Shown: in pieces, positions 25,301 to 34,300 of the stretch
Layout: the number at the start of each line of letters is the position of its first letter
Position numbering within the stretch: position 1 is the stretch's first letter
Assembly (NCBI RefSeq): GCF_003367245.1
Contig: NZ_QRGR01000010.1
Span: 1-64,000 of the forward strand
Source of the DNA: Pontibacter diazotrophicus
GTDB lineage: Bacteria > Bacteroidota > Bacteroidia > Cytophagales > Hymenobacteraceae
Direction of reading: 5' to 3'
DNA: 64,000 bases
The notes under the pieces: generated by a model
What the model was told of the DNA's origin: nothing
What the model saw: only the letters and a program-made list of their open reading frames with translations
The model's database searches: none
Position numbers and translations under genes: made by a program

Positions 25301-25717
25301 TCTTACAGGGGCAGCGCCCAGCATGCGATTGTACCAGGGCCACTGGTACTGTGAACTGCCAGCGGCATGAATACCGGCAAAGCCTCCTCCGGCCTGCACA
25401 TAGCGTTCTATCTCGTTTTGCTGGCGGGTGCTTAGCACATCCTGCGATGTGTTTAAAAAGAGAACTGCCCCATACCTCTTCAGAGAGTCTTCTGCAAAAT
25501 AAGCGGGATTGGTGGTGGTGTCTACCTGCAGGCCATTTTCAGCGGCATAGGCTGCCAGGGCTGTCATGGCAGCCTCGGAAGTTTGCTGGGCTGTGCTGTT
25601 TTTAGAGAAGATGAGGATGCTTTTGTCTTTCTCTCCAGAGCAGCCCCATAGGAAGGTTAACAGAATACAAAAAAAGACATGTTTGAATATGTGTGTAGGA
25701 AGGTGCTTGCTGGTCAT
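22331..25717 (-). CDS. ThuA - quinoprotein sugar dehydrogenase - PKD - cytochrome c - CBM6-like lipoprotein
   Basis: A 1128-residue multidomain lipoprotein (TFLWGC, Cys26). In order: a ThuA/glutamine-amidotransferase-like domain (about 32-240, with GGGFAGIHAAGSSQYQWPWY); a soluble glucose dehydrogenase-type beta-propeller (about 250-690) with the catalytic His equivalent at 379 in CCHSAGNVYFGPDGLLY and GARNPYR later; a PKD domain (about 700-790); a cytochrome c with CKSCH at 863-867; and a C-terminal CBM6-like beta-sandwich (about 1000-1120, LDWIRFNLG). It would oxidise a sugar to its lactone with PQQ and pass electrons to heme c. Family members are common in Bacteroidota but mostly untested. 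It heads the minus-strand sugar-acid series. Confidence 0.85.
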   Translation of the reverse strand: MTSKHLPTHIFKHVFFCILLTFLWGCSGEKDKSILIFSKNSTAQQTSEAAMTALAAYAAENGLQVDTTTNPAYFAEDSLKRYGAVLFLNTSQDVLSTRQQNEIERYVQAGGGFAGIHAAGSSQYQWPWYNRMLGAAPVRQADSLDAASEVNMQFVGGEGALSEGLSKSWKQQDVFHTTYALSADATVLVQGEEEEPVSWYREYDGGRMFYTAAGGTAESYQNQDFLQHVLNGIQYTLEGPALDYDKARTEQVPEDNRFLQVVLDTYLHEPIEMEILNDGRVLFIERLGSVKLYDPEKKATKVLAKLDVHTEGNYEDGLLGLELDPDFDRNNYIYLYYSPVGDEAVQNLSRFKLLGGDSLITRSEKVVMQVPVQRETCCHSAGNVYFGPDGLLYLTTGDNTSSKESDGFTPIDERPGRGPFDAQKSSGNTHDLRGKILRIKVNPDATYSIPEGNLFPRDGSQGRPEIYVMGARNPYRMTVDKRGFVYWGDVGPDGGVANERGPLSQDEWNQARGPGNYGWPYFGGDNKAYSDFNFATNEVGPKFNPRRPINDSPYNYGSRVLPPAREAMIWYPYGESEEFPMLGTGSRSAMAGPFYYANDYQKSRSKFPDYYNNKMFIYEWARDWMKVLTFDEEGNLQKIEPFLESQEFAHPIDVKFGRDGAMYVLQYGANYFARNPDATLVRIEYAEGNRQPIAQIVAEKTVGAAPFKAQLSADQSFDYDKEDELTYAWESGAGEKSTEVAPVFTYTKPGVYRPKLTVTDKEGDQSTAETEIKVGNDIPEVKIEIAGNRSFYFDDRALNYKVNVQDREDGQLNRGITANQVKFAVDYLSEGKDLALLSSNSQNAEGGSVKFVRGKTLIAESDCKSCHAVADKSIGPSYKEVAVRYKGNDTALPMLAKKIITGGSGNWGMAMMAAHPQHSEQETTEMVKYILSLADGAQGSLPLAGAYRLDEHIGGGESGTYVISASYTDKGHQVTGPLTGREVVLLRHPKVQAEDFASFLNVGRQQPHGDGPSLVSDIRDKSYISFRDIDLTGIKSLTFNLAAGTDGGTIEVRAGAPDGKLIGTATVPPSADRSGWGETKTITTQVKDPGGVNELFFVFRNMEVKDRPLMMLDWIRFNLGDGQGMAAN

Positions 25718-26211
25718 TTATCCTGGAATTATCGTGATTACTCACTCCTGTATCAATTTAGATATTTTATATGGCTTAGACAAATCGTACAGACAGTCTC
25801 TGGTGTTGCGCCTTTGAAGGAGGGTAGCCAAACAGTGGCTATCTCCTGATTTTTGCTGCTTGAACTTTAGAGAAGGTCGCCCTATGGAAAAGTGAAAATT
25901 TGAAATTTCACCGGTAGTTTTACCAGGGCAACAGGATTACTACTCTGCTTTTATACACTGAAATGAACTTTATTTTTGTGATAACTGCTAAACAGTTACA
26001 GTGTGAACAGGTCTTTTTACATCGGAACAAGCCTGTGTGTAGCTTCTGATTTGCAGGGAGATAGTTTTTTGTTTAACTAATTCTTACATTTAAGAATTTA
26101 TTTTATATAAAATTTGTACAGGACCTGCAATTGGTTGTACTCCTTTAAAGTATTTACTTATGGCTAAACGTGTCTTCTTTTACTGCTTACGCTTCCCTTG
26201 CCATGCATGAT
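25718..26211. promoter_or_regulatory. Divergent promoter region, quinoprotein / VCBS lipoprotein
   Basis: About 490 nt between divergent genes with no convincing ORF. TATTTTTG at 25971-25978 fits the TAnnTTTG -7 consensus for the plus-strand gene. Right after it, TAACTG (25982-25987) and CAGTTA (25993-25998) form a perfect 6-nt inverted repeat with a 5-nt spacer, in a good position for an operator. GTGAAA / TTTCAC arms occur at 25892-25911. A -33 element is not clear. Confidence 0.45.
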
Positions 26212-29200
26212 ATGAAGTATATCTTCTTCTTTTTCTTAGGTGCCACATTTCTCTTAAGCAGCTGCAATAAAAACAAAGGCGATCAGCTCTTTCATTTGCT
26301 GTCGCCGGATGAGACGGGTATTACTTTTAGCAACACCTTACCTGAGAACGACACCCTCAACGCCATTGAGTACGACTACCTCTACAATGGAGCCGGTGTT
26401 GGCATTGGAGACATTAACAACGACGGGCTGGAGGATATCTTTTTCGGTGGCAATATGGTGTCCAGCAAGCTATACCTGAACAAGGGCAACATGCAGTTTG
26501 ATGACATCACCGAAAAGGCCGGTGTCACTACTGACCGTTGGGTAACAGGCGTATCGATGGCTGACATTAACAGCGATGGCCATATAGACATTTATCTGTG
26601 CGTGGCCGGGCCAAATATATCAGCAGAAAAGCCAAACATGCTTTTTATTAATAACGGCGATGGCACCTTTACTGAATCCGCGAGAGCCTATGGTCTGGCT
26701 GATCCAGGGTATAGCACACAGGCGGCTTTCTTCGACTATGACAAGGACGGCGATCTGGACATGTACCTGCTTACGAATGCGCTGGAGAGTTTTCCACGCA
26801 ACAATGCCCGGCCTAAAAAAGTGAATGGCCAGGGCCTGAGCACCGACAGGCTGTATCGCAACAACGGCGATAATACCTTTTCCGATGTTTCCAGGGAAGC
26901 CGGCATTCTGATTGAAGGGTATGGCCTGGGCCTGGGCATTGCGGACATTAACAACGACGGGTGGCCGGACATTTATGCAGCAAACGACTTCATCACCAAC
27001 GACATCCTGTACATCAGCAATGGTGATGGCACTTTTACAGACCACTCCAAGCAGTACATGAAGCACCAGAGCTGGAATGCCATGGGCACTGATATTGCCG
27101 ACTTCAACAACGATGGCCTGCTCGACATTATGACCGTTGACATGCTGCCCCCTGACAACCTGAGGGAAAAAACCATGATAGCGGCTCCTAACTATGACCG
27201 GTACAAGCGCAACCTCTCGCTGGGCTATCAGCCACAGTATATCCGCAATACTTTACAGCTAAACAACGGCAACGGCACTTTTAGCGAAGTTGGCCAGTTA
27301 GCGGGCATTCACCGCACAGACTGGAGTTGGGCACCTCTGTTTGCTGATTACGACAACGATGGACACCGAGACCTCCTGATCACGAACGGCTATCGCAAGG
27401 ATGTTACCAATCTTGATTTCATTATATATAAGCGCCAGGAAAGTCAGTTTGGTGGTGATGCACATCAGGCAAAAACAATGGCCAGACTAATCAAGGATCT
27501 CCCTGGTGTAAAAGTGCATAACTACATCTATCAGAACACCGGCAACCTCACCTTCACAGATAAGTCTGAAGACTGGGGCCTGGATGCCCCCTCCTACACC
27601 AACGGCACTGCCTTTGCTGACTTGGACAACGATGGCGATCTGGACCTTATCATGAATAACATTGATGAGGCAGCCTTTATTTACAGAAACGATGCAAACA
27701 CACTGCCCGACCGCCATTACCTGCGCGTCAAAATGGAAGGTGATGCAAAGAATAAAGCAGGCCTTGGTGTGAAACTTACTTTAAAGTATGGCGGTCAGCA
27801 ACTGTACCACGACCATTCTGTGTACCGCGGCTATAAGTCTACAGTAGAAAATGTGGCCCACTTTGGCCTGGGAAAAATAAGCCAGGTAGATGCACTGGAA
27901 ATAGTATGGCCGGACGGCAGGCAGCAAACGATACAAAACATAAAAGCAGATCAGGTTTTAACCGTACGCTATTCGGATGCCACAGCAGCCCCAGAGGCTG
28001 CACCTACCTCCACAACCATCGCCACGCTTTTCCAGGTGCTCGACAGTACCGAAACCGGTATCCGTTATCAGCACCAGGAAAATGACTTTGTCGATTTCAA
28101 GCTACAGCCCCTTCTCATGCAGAAGTACTCACAGGGTGGCCCGGGCATTGCCGTGGGCGATGTGAACGGCGATGGCCTGGAAGACTTTTTCGTGGGAGGC
28201 TCCTCCGATGCCTCCGGTAAGCTTTACCTACAATTGTCGGCAGGCAAATTTAAAGAAGCGCCTTTTACGGATGCAGTGAAACATGGCGATGACATGGGCA
28301 CTTTGTTCCTCGATGCAGACAATGATGGTGACCTGGACCTATACGTCGTAAGCGGTGGAAGTGAGTTTAAGGAAGGTTCCGCTGAGTACCAGGACCGGCT
28401 TTACAAAAACAACGGCGATGGAGTATTCACTTTAGATGCCTCCGCATTACCTGACCTCAGGTCCAGTGGCTCCTGCGTAATAGCGGCAGACTATGACCAG
28501 GATGGTGACCTGGACCTGTTTGTGGGCGGCAGAGTAGTGCCGCAACGCTATCCTTTACCGGCTAACAGCTACATACTTCAGAACGATGGCGGCAGGTTTA
28601 CGGATGTAACAGACAAAGTATGCCCGGAACTCAGGGAGATGGGCCTGATTACGGCTGCGCTCTGGACAGACGCCGACCAGGACGGGCAAGTGGACCTGAT
28701 GATAGCCGGGGAGTGGATGCCTGTTACCCTGCTCAAAAACGAAAACGGCCGGTTTATGAACGCAACAAAAGATTCCGGCTTGCAGAATGCCATTGGTTGG
28801 TGGAACAGCCTGGCAGCCGGGGATTTCGACAACGACGGAGACATAGATTATATAGGTGGCAACTTTGGTCTTAACTCAGACTACAAAGCATCCGCTGAAC
28901 AACCCATCACGATTACTGCAAAAGACTTCGACAACAACGGAAGCATAGATCCTGTGTTAGGCCGCTACCTGATGGGCAAAAACTATCCGGCCCACCCACG
29001 CGACGCTATGACAGACCAGATGGTTTCGCTGCGCAGGAAGTTCCAGACATTTGAATCGTATGCCAGCATCGGCTACGGCGATCTTTTCTCAGAGGAGGAG
29101 TTATCAGGTGCCATCATAGCGAAAAGCACCCATTTACAAAGCAGCTATATCGAGAACCTGGGGGATGGTAAATTCAAAGTTAGCCCGTTGCCGGTACAGG

Positions 29201-29727
29201 CGCAGGTAGCACCAGCCTTCGGTATTCTGGTAAACGACTATAACGGAGACGGCAATTTAGACCTGCTGCTGACAGGCAACAACTACAGCACAGAAATACA
29301 GGCGGGCTGGTACGATGCCTCCATCGGCCTATACCTGCAGGGCAACGGGAAGGGCGGGTTTGCACCTGTCCCTGTTACCCGAAGTGGCTTTTTTGTGGAT
29401 ACGGATGCAAAAGGAATTGCCGGGCTTGCGCTACCAGATGGTAAGCGCATGGTGCTCTCTACCTCTAACCAGGGCCCGGTGAAAACTTTCACTTACGTGC
29501 AGCAGAAAGAAGTGATACAACTGAATCCTTCTGATGCCTGGGCCACAGTAACGCTTCAAGATGGCAGAAAAGTGCGGCAGGAATTTTACTATGGCTCAGC
29601 TTACCTGTCACAGTCGTCAAGAACACTGGCTGTACCGGCAGGAGCGCAAAGCATTACTGTCTATGACTTTACAGGAAAGAGCAGACAAGTGGCACCTCAG
29701 GCAGGCAGGCTTGCACAGCGCCCATAG
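26212..29727 (+). CDS. Giant FG-GAP/VCBS - UnbV - FG-GAP lipoprotein (paralogue A)
   Basis: I start it at ATG 26212 (about 1171 aa), because this gives a clean lipoprotein signal (MKYIFFFFLG...LLSSC, Cys18); a GTG at 26170 and an ATG at 26203 are possible alternatives. The protein carries 14 Ca-binding loops of the form DxNxDGxxD. Seven come first (from DINNDGLED to DLDNDGDLD), then an ASPIC/UnbV domain (around residues 510-590, NKAGLGVKLTL, HFGLG, VWPDG), then seven more (from DVNGDGLED to DYNGDGNLD), and a C-terminal EFYYGSAYLSQSSR block. This fits two seven-bladed propellers flanking UnbV. It should act at the cell surface; the ligand is unknown. Confidence 0.85.
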   Translation: MKYIFFFFLGATFLLSSCNKNKGDQLFHLLSPDETGITFSNTLPENDTLNAIEYDYLYNGAGVGIGDINNDGLEDIFFGGNMVSSKLYLNKGNMQFDDITEKAGVTTDRWVTGVSMADINSDGHIDIYLCVAGPNISAEKPNMLFINNGDGTFTESARAYGLADPGYSTQAAFFDYDKDGDLDMYLLTNALESFPRNNARPKKVNGQGLSTDRLYRNNGDNTFSDVSREAGILIEGYGLGLGIADINNDGWPDIYAANDFITNDILYISNGDGTFTDHSKQYMKHQSWNAMGTDIADFNNDGLLDIMTVDMLPPDNLREKTMIAAPNYDRYKRNLSLGYQPQYIRNTLQLNNGNGTFSEVGQLAGIHRTDWSWAPLFADYDNDGHRDLLITNGYRKDVTNLDFIIYKRQESQFGGDAHQAKTMARLIKDLPGVKVHNYIYQNTGNLTFTDKSEDWGLDAPSYTNGTAFADLDNDGDLDLIMNNIDEAAFIYRNDANTLPDRHYLRVKMEGDAKNKAGLGVKLTLKYGGQQLYHDHSVYRGYKSTVENVAHFGLGKISQVDALEIVWPDGRQQTIQNIKADQVLTVRYSDATAAPEAAPTSTTIATLFQVLDSTETGIRYQHQENDFVDFKLQPLLMQKYSQGGPGIAVGDVNGDGLEDFFVGGSSDASGKLYLQLSAGKFKEAPFTDAVKHGDDMGTLFLDADNDGDLDLYVVSGGSEFKEGSAEYQDRLYKNNGDGVFTLDASALPDLRSSGSCVIAADYDQDGDLDLFVGGRVVPQRYPLPANSYILQNDGGRFTDVTDKVCPELREMGLITAALWTDADQDGQVDLMIAGEWMPVTLLKNENGRFMNATKDSGLQNAIGWWNSLAAGDFDNDGDIDYIGGNFGLNSDYKASAEQPITITAKDFDNNGSIDPVLGRYLMGKNYPAHPRDAMTDQMVSLRRKFQTFESYASIGYGDLFSEEELSGAIIAKSTHLQSSYIENLGDGKFKVSPLPVQAQVAPAFGILVNDYNGDGNLDLLLTGNNYSTEIQAGWYDASIGLYLQGNGKGGFAPVPVTRSGFFVDTDAKGIAGLALPDGKRMVLSTSNQGPVKTFTYVQQKEVIQLNPSDAWATVTLQDGRKVRQEFYYGSAYLSQSSRTLAVPAGAQSITVYDFTGKSRQVAPQAGRLAQRP

Positions 29728-29941
29728 GTACTTCCATGCTGTTCTCTCCAGGTTTACAATAACCTTAAAGCAAAAAAGTTATCACCAATATTTATTTCTG
29801 AACAATAGTAGCCAATGCTGGAACTTGTTTTGTCAGAAAGTAATTGGTTACTTACAAGTTCTATTAGTAATTTGGGGCAACAAAAGCATGTCTTATGGTG
29901 GCTTTAAACTAAATACAATATCTAAACATCCTTCAAAGATT

Positions 29942-31291
29942 ATGAAAAGTGCTAAATTTCTATTCCTCTTGCTGGTGATACCCATCCTGTTTGGCTGTGA
30001 GGAAAAACATGATCAGGCAGGTCTGGATAAGTTCTCGCAGTCGCAACTGATCGTGTGGAACAGGCATTTAAGTGAAATTATAATCAGAGACATCTTTACC
30101 CCTCCTGTTGCCAGCCGCATTTACTCTTACCCGAACATTGCGGCATACGAGGCTCTGGCCCCTGCCTACCCAGCCTACGAATCACTTGTGAACCAGTATA
30201 ATGGCTTATCAGCTATACCTCAGCCTGATACAACAAAAGAGATGTACCTGCCTGTGTCGAGCATAATTGCCTTCTCTACAGTAGGTAAGAAGCTTATCCT
30301 TGACGAACTGAAGATGGAGGAATACGAGGCGGAGTACCTTGGGCAGCTAAAGCAGATCGGCATCCGGGAAGAGGTACTGGAAAATTCTATTGCGTATGGC
30401 CGGCAGGTGGGAGAGCATATACTGGAGTGGGCAAAGAAAGATGGCTATATAGAAACACGGGCACTTACCAGGCATGTCATTTCTGCCAAGCCGGATACAT
30501 GGCAACCTACTGCTCCGGACTATATGCCTGCCATAGAGCCCCACTGGAACAAAATGAGGCCGTTCGTCATGGATTCCGCAGCGCATTACACGCCAAAGCT
30601 GCCTACTGCCTTTGACTCCTCAGCTACTTCTGATTTCTATAGAGAAGCTATGGAAACATATACTATTGTAAAGAACTTAGATGAAGAAAAGCAGCTGATA
30701 GCACGCTTTTGGGACGATAATCCGAATATATCCCACACCAAGGGGCATGTTACCTATTTCCAGCAAAAACTGACTCCTCCAGGTCACTGGGTTTCTATCA
30801 CCAGTTCAGCTATCCGCAAAAATAACCTGGATATGATGGAAGCTGCCGAAACCTATGTGATGGTGACCACTGCACTGTCAGATGGGTTCATCAGCTGCTG
30901 GGATGCTAAATTCAAGTATAACACCATCCGTCCGGACACTTACATAGAGCGTTACATCGATCCGGACTGGGACCCTATACTGCAGACACCTCCGTTCCCG
31001 GAGTTCCCGAGTGGCCATAGTGTTATATCTGCGGCGGCAGCCACCGTGCTCACCCATAAGTTTGGAGACTCCTATGCTTTTGTTGATTCTACGCAGCTTG
31101 CCATAGGCTTACCCGTGCGTAAATTCAACTCTTTTAACGAGGCTGCTTACGAAGTCGGGGAAAGCCGGATTTACGGAGGCATTCACTTCCGCCCTGCCTG
31201 TGATCTTGGGGCTGAGCAGGGAAAGGCTGTAGGAAATCATATAGTCGCTAAATTACGAACCCGCAAAGCAGCACAAACAGCAAAGCTGTAG
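29942..31291 (+). CDS. Vanadium-haloperoxidase / PAP2-superfamily lipoprotein
   Basis: I start it at ATG 29942, giving 449 aa with a lipoprotein signal (LLVIPILFGC, Cys19); the longer open frame upstream overlaps the previous gene and has no signal. The acid-phosphatase/vanadate site is complete: Lys323 and Arg330 in K-x6-RP (KFKYNTIRP), PSGHS with His359, and SRIYGGIHF with Arg and His415. It is a vanadium-dependent haloperoxidase or a phosphatase of the same fold; the two cannot be told apart from sequence alone. It sits between two giant VCBS/UnbV lipoproteins on the same strand, about 215 nt after the first, and ends at a terminator. Confidence 0.82.
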   Translation: MKSAKFLFLLLVIPILFGCEEKHDQAGLDKFSQSQLIVWNRHLSEIIIRDIFTPPVASRIYSYPNIAAYEALAPAYPAYESLVNQYNGLSAIPQPDTTKEMYLPVSSIIAFSTVGKKLILDELKMEEYEAEYLGQLKQIGIREEVLENSIAYGRQVGEHILEWAKKDGYIETRALTRHVISAKPDTWQPTAPDYMPAIEPHWNKMRPFVMDSAAHYTPKLPTAFDSSATSDFYREAMETYTIVKNLDEEKQLIARFWDDNPNISHTKGHVTYFQQKLTPPGHWVSITSSAIRKNNLDMMEAAETYVMVTTALSDGFISCWDAKFKYNTIRPDTYIERYIDPDWDPILQTPPFPEFPSGHSVISAAAATVLTHKFGDSYAFVDSTQLAIGLPVRKFNSFNEAAYEVGESRIYGGIHFRPACDLGAEQGKAVGNHIVAKLRTRKAAQTAKL

Positions 31292-31314
31292 TCTGCCTTC
31301 CTCTTGATTTTTTT

Positions 31315-31360
31315 AAAAAGCAGTCTGCATAGGTTAAATAAACCGGCAAACTGCTTTTTT
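31315..31360 (+). terminator. Intrinsic terminator after the haloperoxidase-like gene
   Basis: Arms 31315-31328 and 31347-31360 pair with one mismatch (AAAAAGCAGTCTGC against GCAAACTGCTTTTTT read in reverse complement), with six T residues at the end. It lies only 15 nt before the next start codon, so the following gene needs its own promoter or read-through. Confidence 0.75.
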
Positions 31361-31374
31361 CAATTTTAGAATCC

Positions 31375-34300
31375 ATGCACACATTATCCAAAGCTTGTCT
31401 GCTTTACAAGTTGAAGTTTCTATCACTTGCTGCAATCATTGTGCTTGCCGGCTGCAAAGCTGATCAGGAAAAAGAGAGCCAGAGAGAGATAAAAGAAGTA
31501 GCTTCAGCGCCCAGGCTATTCGAGAGCCTCACTGAAACAGCAACAGGCATTACCTTTTCGAACACGCTTACAGAAACCGAAACCCTCAACGTGCTGGAGT
31601 TTGAGTACTTCTATAATGGCGGGGGCGTGGCGGTAGGAGACTTTAACAACGACGGTCTGCAGGACATCTTCTTTGCCGGCAACATGGTACCGAGCAGGCT
31701 GTACCTGAACAAAGGATATTTAAAGTTTGAGGACATCACGAAACAGGCTGGCATTAACACCTCCGGCCGATGGGCGAGTGGTGTAGCCGTAGCAGATGTA
31801 AACAACGACGGCTATCAGGATATTTATGTCTGTGTAACAGGCAAAGTCAACCCGCAGCAGCGCACTAACCTGCTCTATATCAACAACCAGGACAATACCT
31901 TCACAGAGGCTGCCCAACAATATGGAATTGCTGACGATAGCTACTCTACCCATGCCGCTTTCTTCGACTATGACAAGGACGGTGATTTGGACCTTTACCT
32001 CCTCAACCATACGCTGGAAGAAAAGAACCCGAACCTGCTGCGCCCTCAGTTACGGAACGGCTCCGGGAAGAACACAGACAAGCTATACCGTAACAACGGG
32101 AACAATTCTTACTCAGATGTTTCCAAAGAAGCAGGTATACTTGTGGAAGGCCATGGCCTGGGAGTAGCCATCAGCGACATTAATCAGGATGGGTGGCCGG
32201 ATGTTTACGTATCAAACGACTACCTCTCAAATGACATCCTATACCTGAACAACGGCAACGGTACCTTCACAGACAAAGCTGCAGCTTACTTCAAGCACCA
32301 GAGCCAGTCGGCAATGGGCAACGATGTGGCTGACTTCAATAACGATGGGCTGGTGGATATTATCACCGTGGATATGCTACCGGAGGACAACCTCCGGAGC
32401 AAACTAATGTTTGCAGGCATGAACTATGACCGTTTTATGGCAGAGATCAAGAACGGCTATACACCGCAGTACATGCGCAACACACTGCAGTTGAACACTG
32501 GTAACGGCTCGTTCAGCGAAATCGGGCAATTGGCCGGTGTACATAGCACCGACTGGAGCTGGAGCCCCCTGCTGGCCGACTTCGACAACGACGGCTACAA
32601 AGATCTGCATATCACGAATGGCTTTCCCAAAGACATCACCAACCGTGACTTTATTATGTACCGCATGCAGGGCCTTAACAGCAATGTACCAACGGAGGTG
32701 CTGAACAAGCAGTTTATGAAAGCTATAAACCAGCTGCCAAGCGCCAAGAAGTCAAACTACATGTACCGGAACCAGGGTGACTTTACCTTCAGCAATCAGA
32801 CTAAGGCCTGGGGCATGGATGTGGCTTCTTTCTCAAACGGAGCAGCTTATGCTGACCTGGATGGAGACGGTGACCTGGACCTCGTGACGAACAATATAAA
32901 CGGGAAAGCATTTGTATACCGTAATAACGCAGAAAAACACACCGGGAATAATTTCCTGCGAATAAAGCTGCAGGGAGACAAAGCAAACGCAGCTGGCTAC
33001 GGTGCCAAAGTCAGGCTGACCCAGAATGATAAGGAGCAGTTCCAGGAGTACTCTCCTTACCGGGGCTTTATGTCCACAGTAGAGCCCTTTCTGCATTTTG
33101 GCCTGGGCCAGGATTCTGTGATAGCCGCCGTAGAGGTGGCATGGCCTGATGGCAAAGTACAACGCCTCGAAAACGTGAAAGCCAATCAGGTGCTCACGCT
33201 GGCTCATAAAGACGCCGTGGCCGCGAAACAGCTAAAGAAGGATGCAGCACCCCAACTGTTTCAAAGTGCCAATGCAAGGTATAAAATTGACTATGTGCAC
33301 AAAGAGGAGCCTTATATTGATTTTAAGGTACAGCCGCTGCTACCGCACAAGTATTCTCAGAATGGGCCGGGAATTTCAGTGGGCGATGTAAACGGCGATG
33401 GGCTGGAAGACTTTTATGTGGGAGGAGCCTTTAAATATCCGGGCAGAGTTTTCCTTCAATCAAAAAACGGCACCTTTACAAGCGCTGCCATTACAGACCA
33501 GACAAAGTTTGAAGAAGACATGGGCAGCCTGTTCTTCGATGCAGACGGCGACGGCGACCTGGACCTGTATGTGGTAAGCGGCGGAAACGAATTCCCGGCC
33601 AACTCACCCTACTTCCAGGATAAACTTTACAAAAACGATGGCAAGGGCAACTTTACCCTGGATACACAAGCACTGCCCAACACGACCTCCAGCGGGTCGT
33701 TTGTAACAGCGGCAGACATAGACGGCGACAGCGATTTGGATTTATTTGTCGGAGGCAGAATGCACCCGCAAAACTATCCGGCTCCTGCCGAGAGCTACAT
33801 CCTGCTAAATGAGGGAGGGAAATTCCGCAACGCGACAGCACAGGTATTACCGGCGCTACAAAAGTTTGGGATGCTCACCGCTGCTCTCTGGACGGATTTC
33901 GATAATGACCACGCAGCAGACCTCATACTAACAGGAGAAGGCATGCCGATAACTTTCTTCCGGAATGTAAATGGCACACTACAGAATGTAACCGCTGCTA
34001 CCGGCCTACCCAATACCAGCGGCTGGTGGAACAGCCTGGTGGCAGGCGATTTCGACAACGACGGCGACGTGGATTATATAGCGGGCAACCTGGGGCTGAA
34101 TACAAAGCTTAAAGCATCAGACAAGGAACCTGTTACCGTGTATGCCGCTGACTATGACCGTAACGGCAGCATGGACCCTATAGTGGCACACTACGTGATG
34201 GGCAAAAACGTGCCAGCACGGCCGCGGGATGACATCTTTGACCAGATAGTATCTATGCGCAGGCGCTTTACCAGTTACGACAGCTATGCCCGCGCTTCTG

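Noticed and set aside
26170..26211. GTG start giving 14 more residues to VCBS paralogue A
   Set aside because: The added residues would sit before a complete lipoprotein signal starting at 26212.
29561..29941. Long N-terminal extension of the haloperoxidase-like protein
   Set aside because: It overlaps the previous gene out of frame and would bury a clear lipoprotein signal that begins at 29942.
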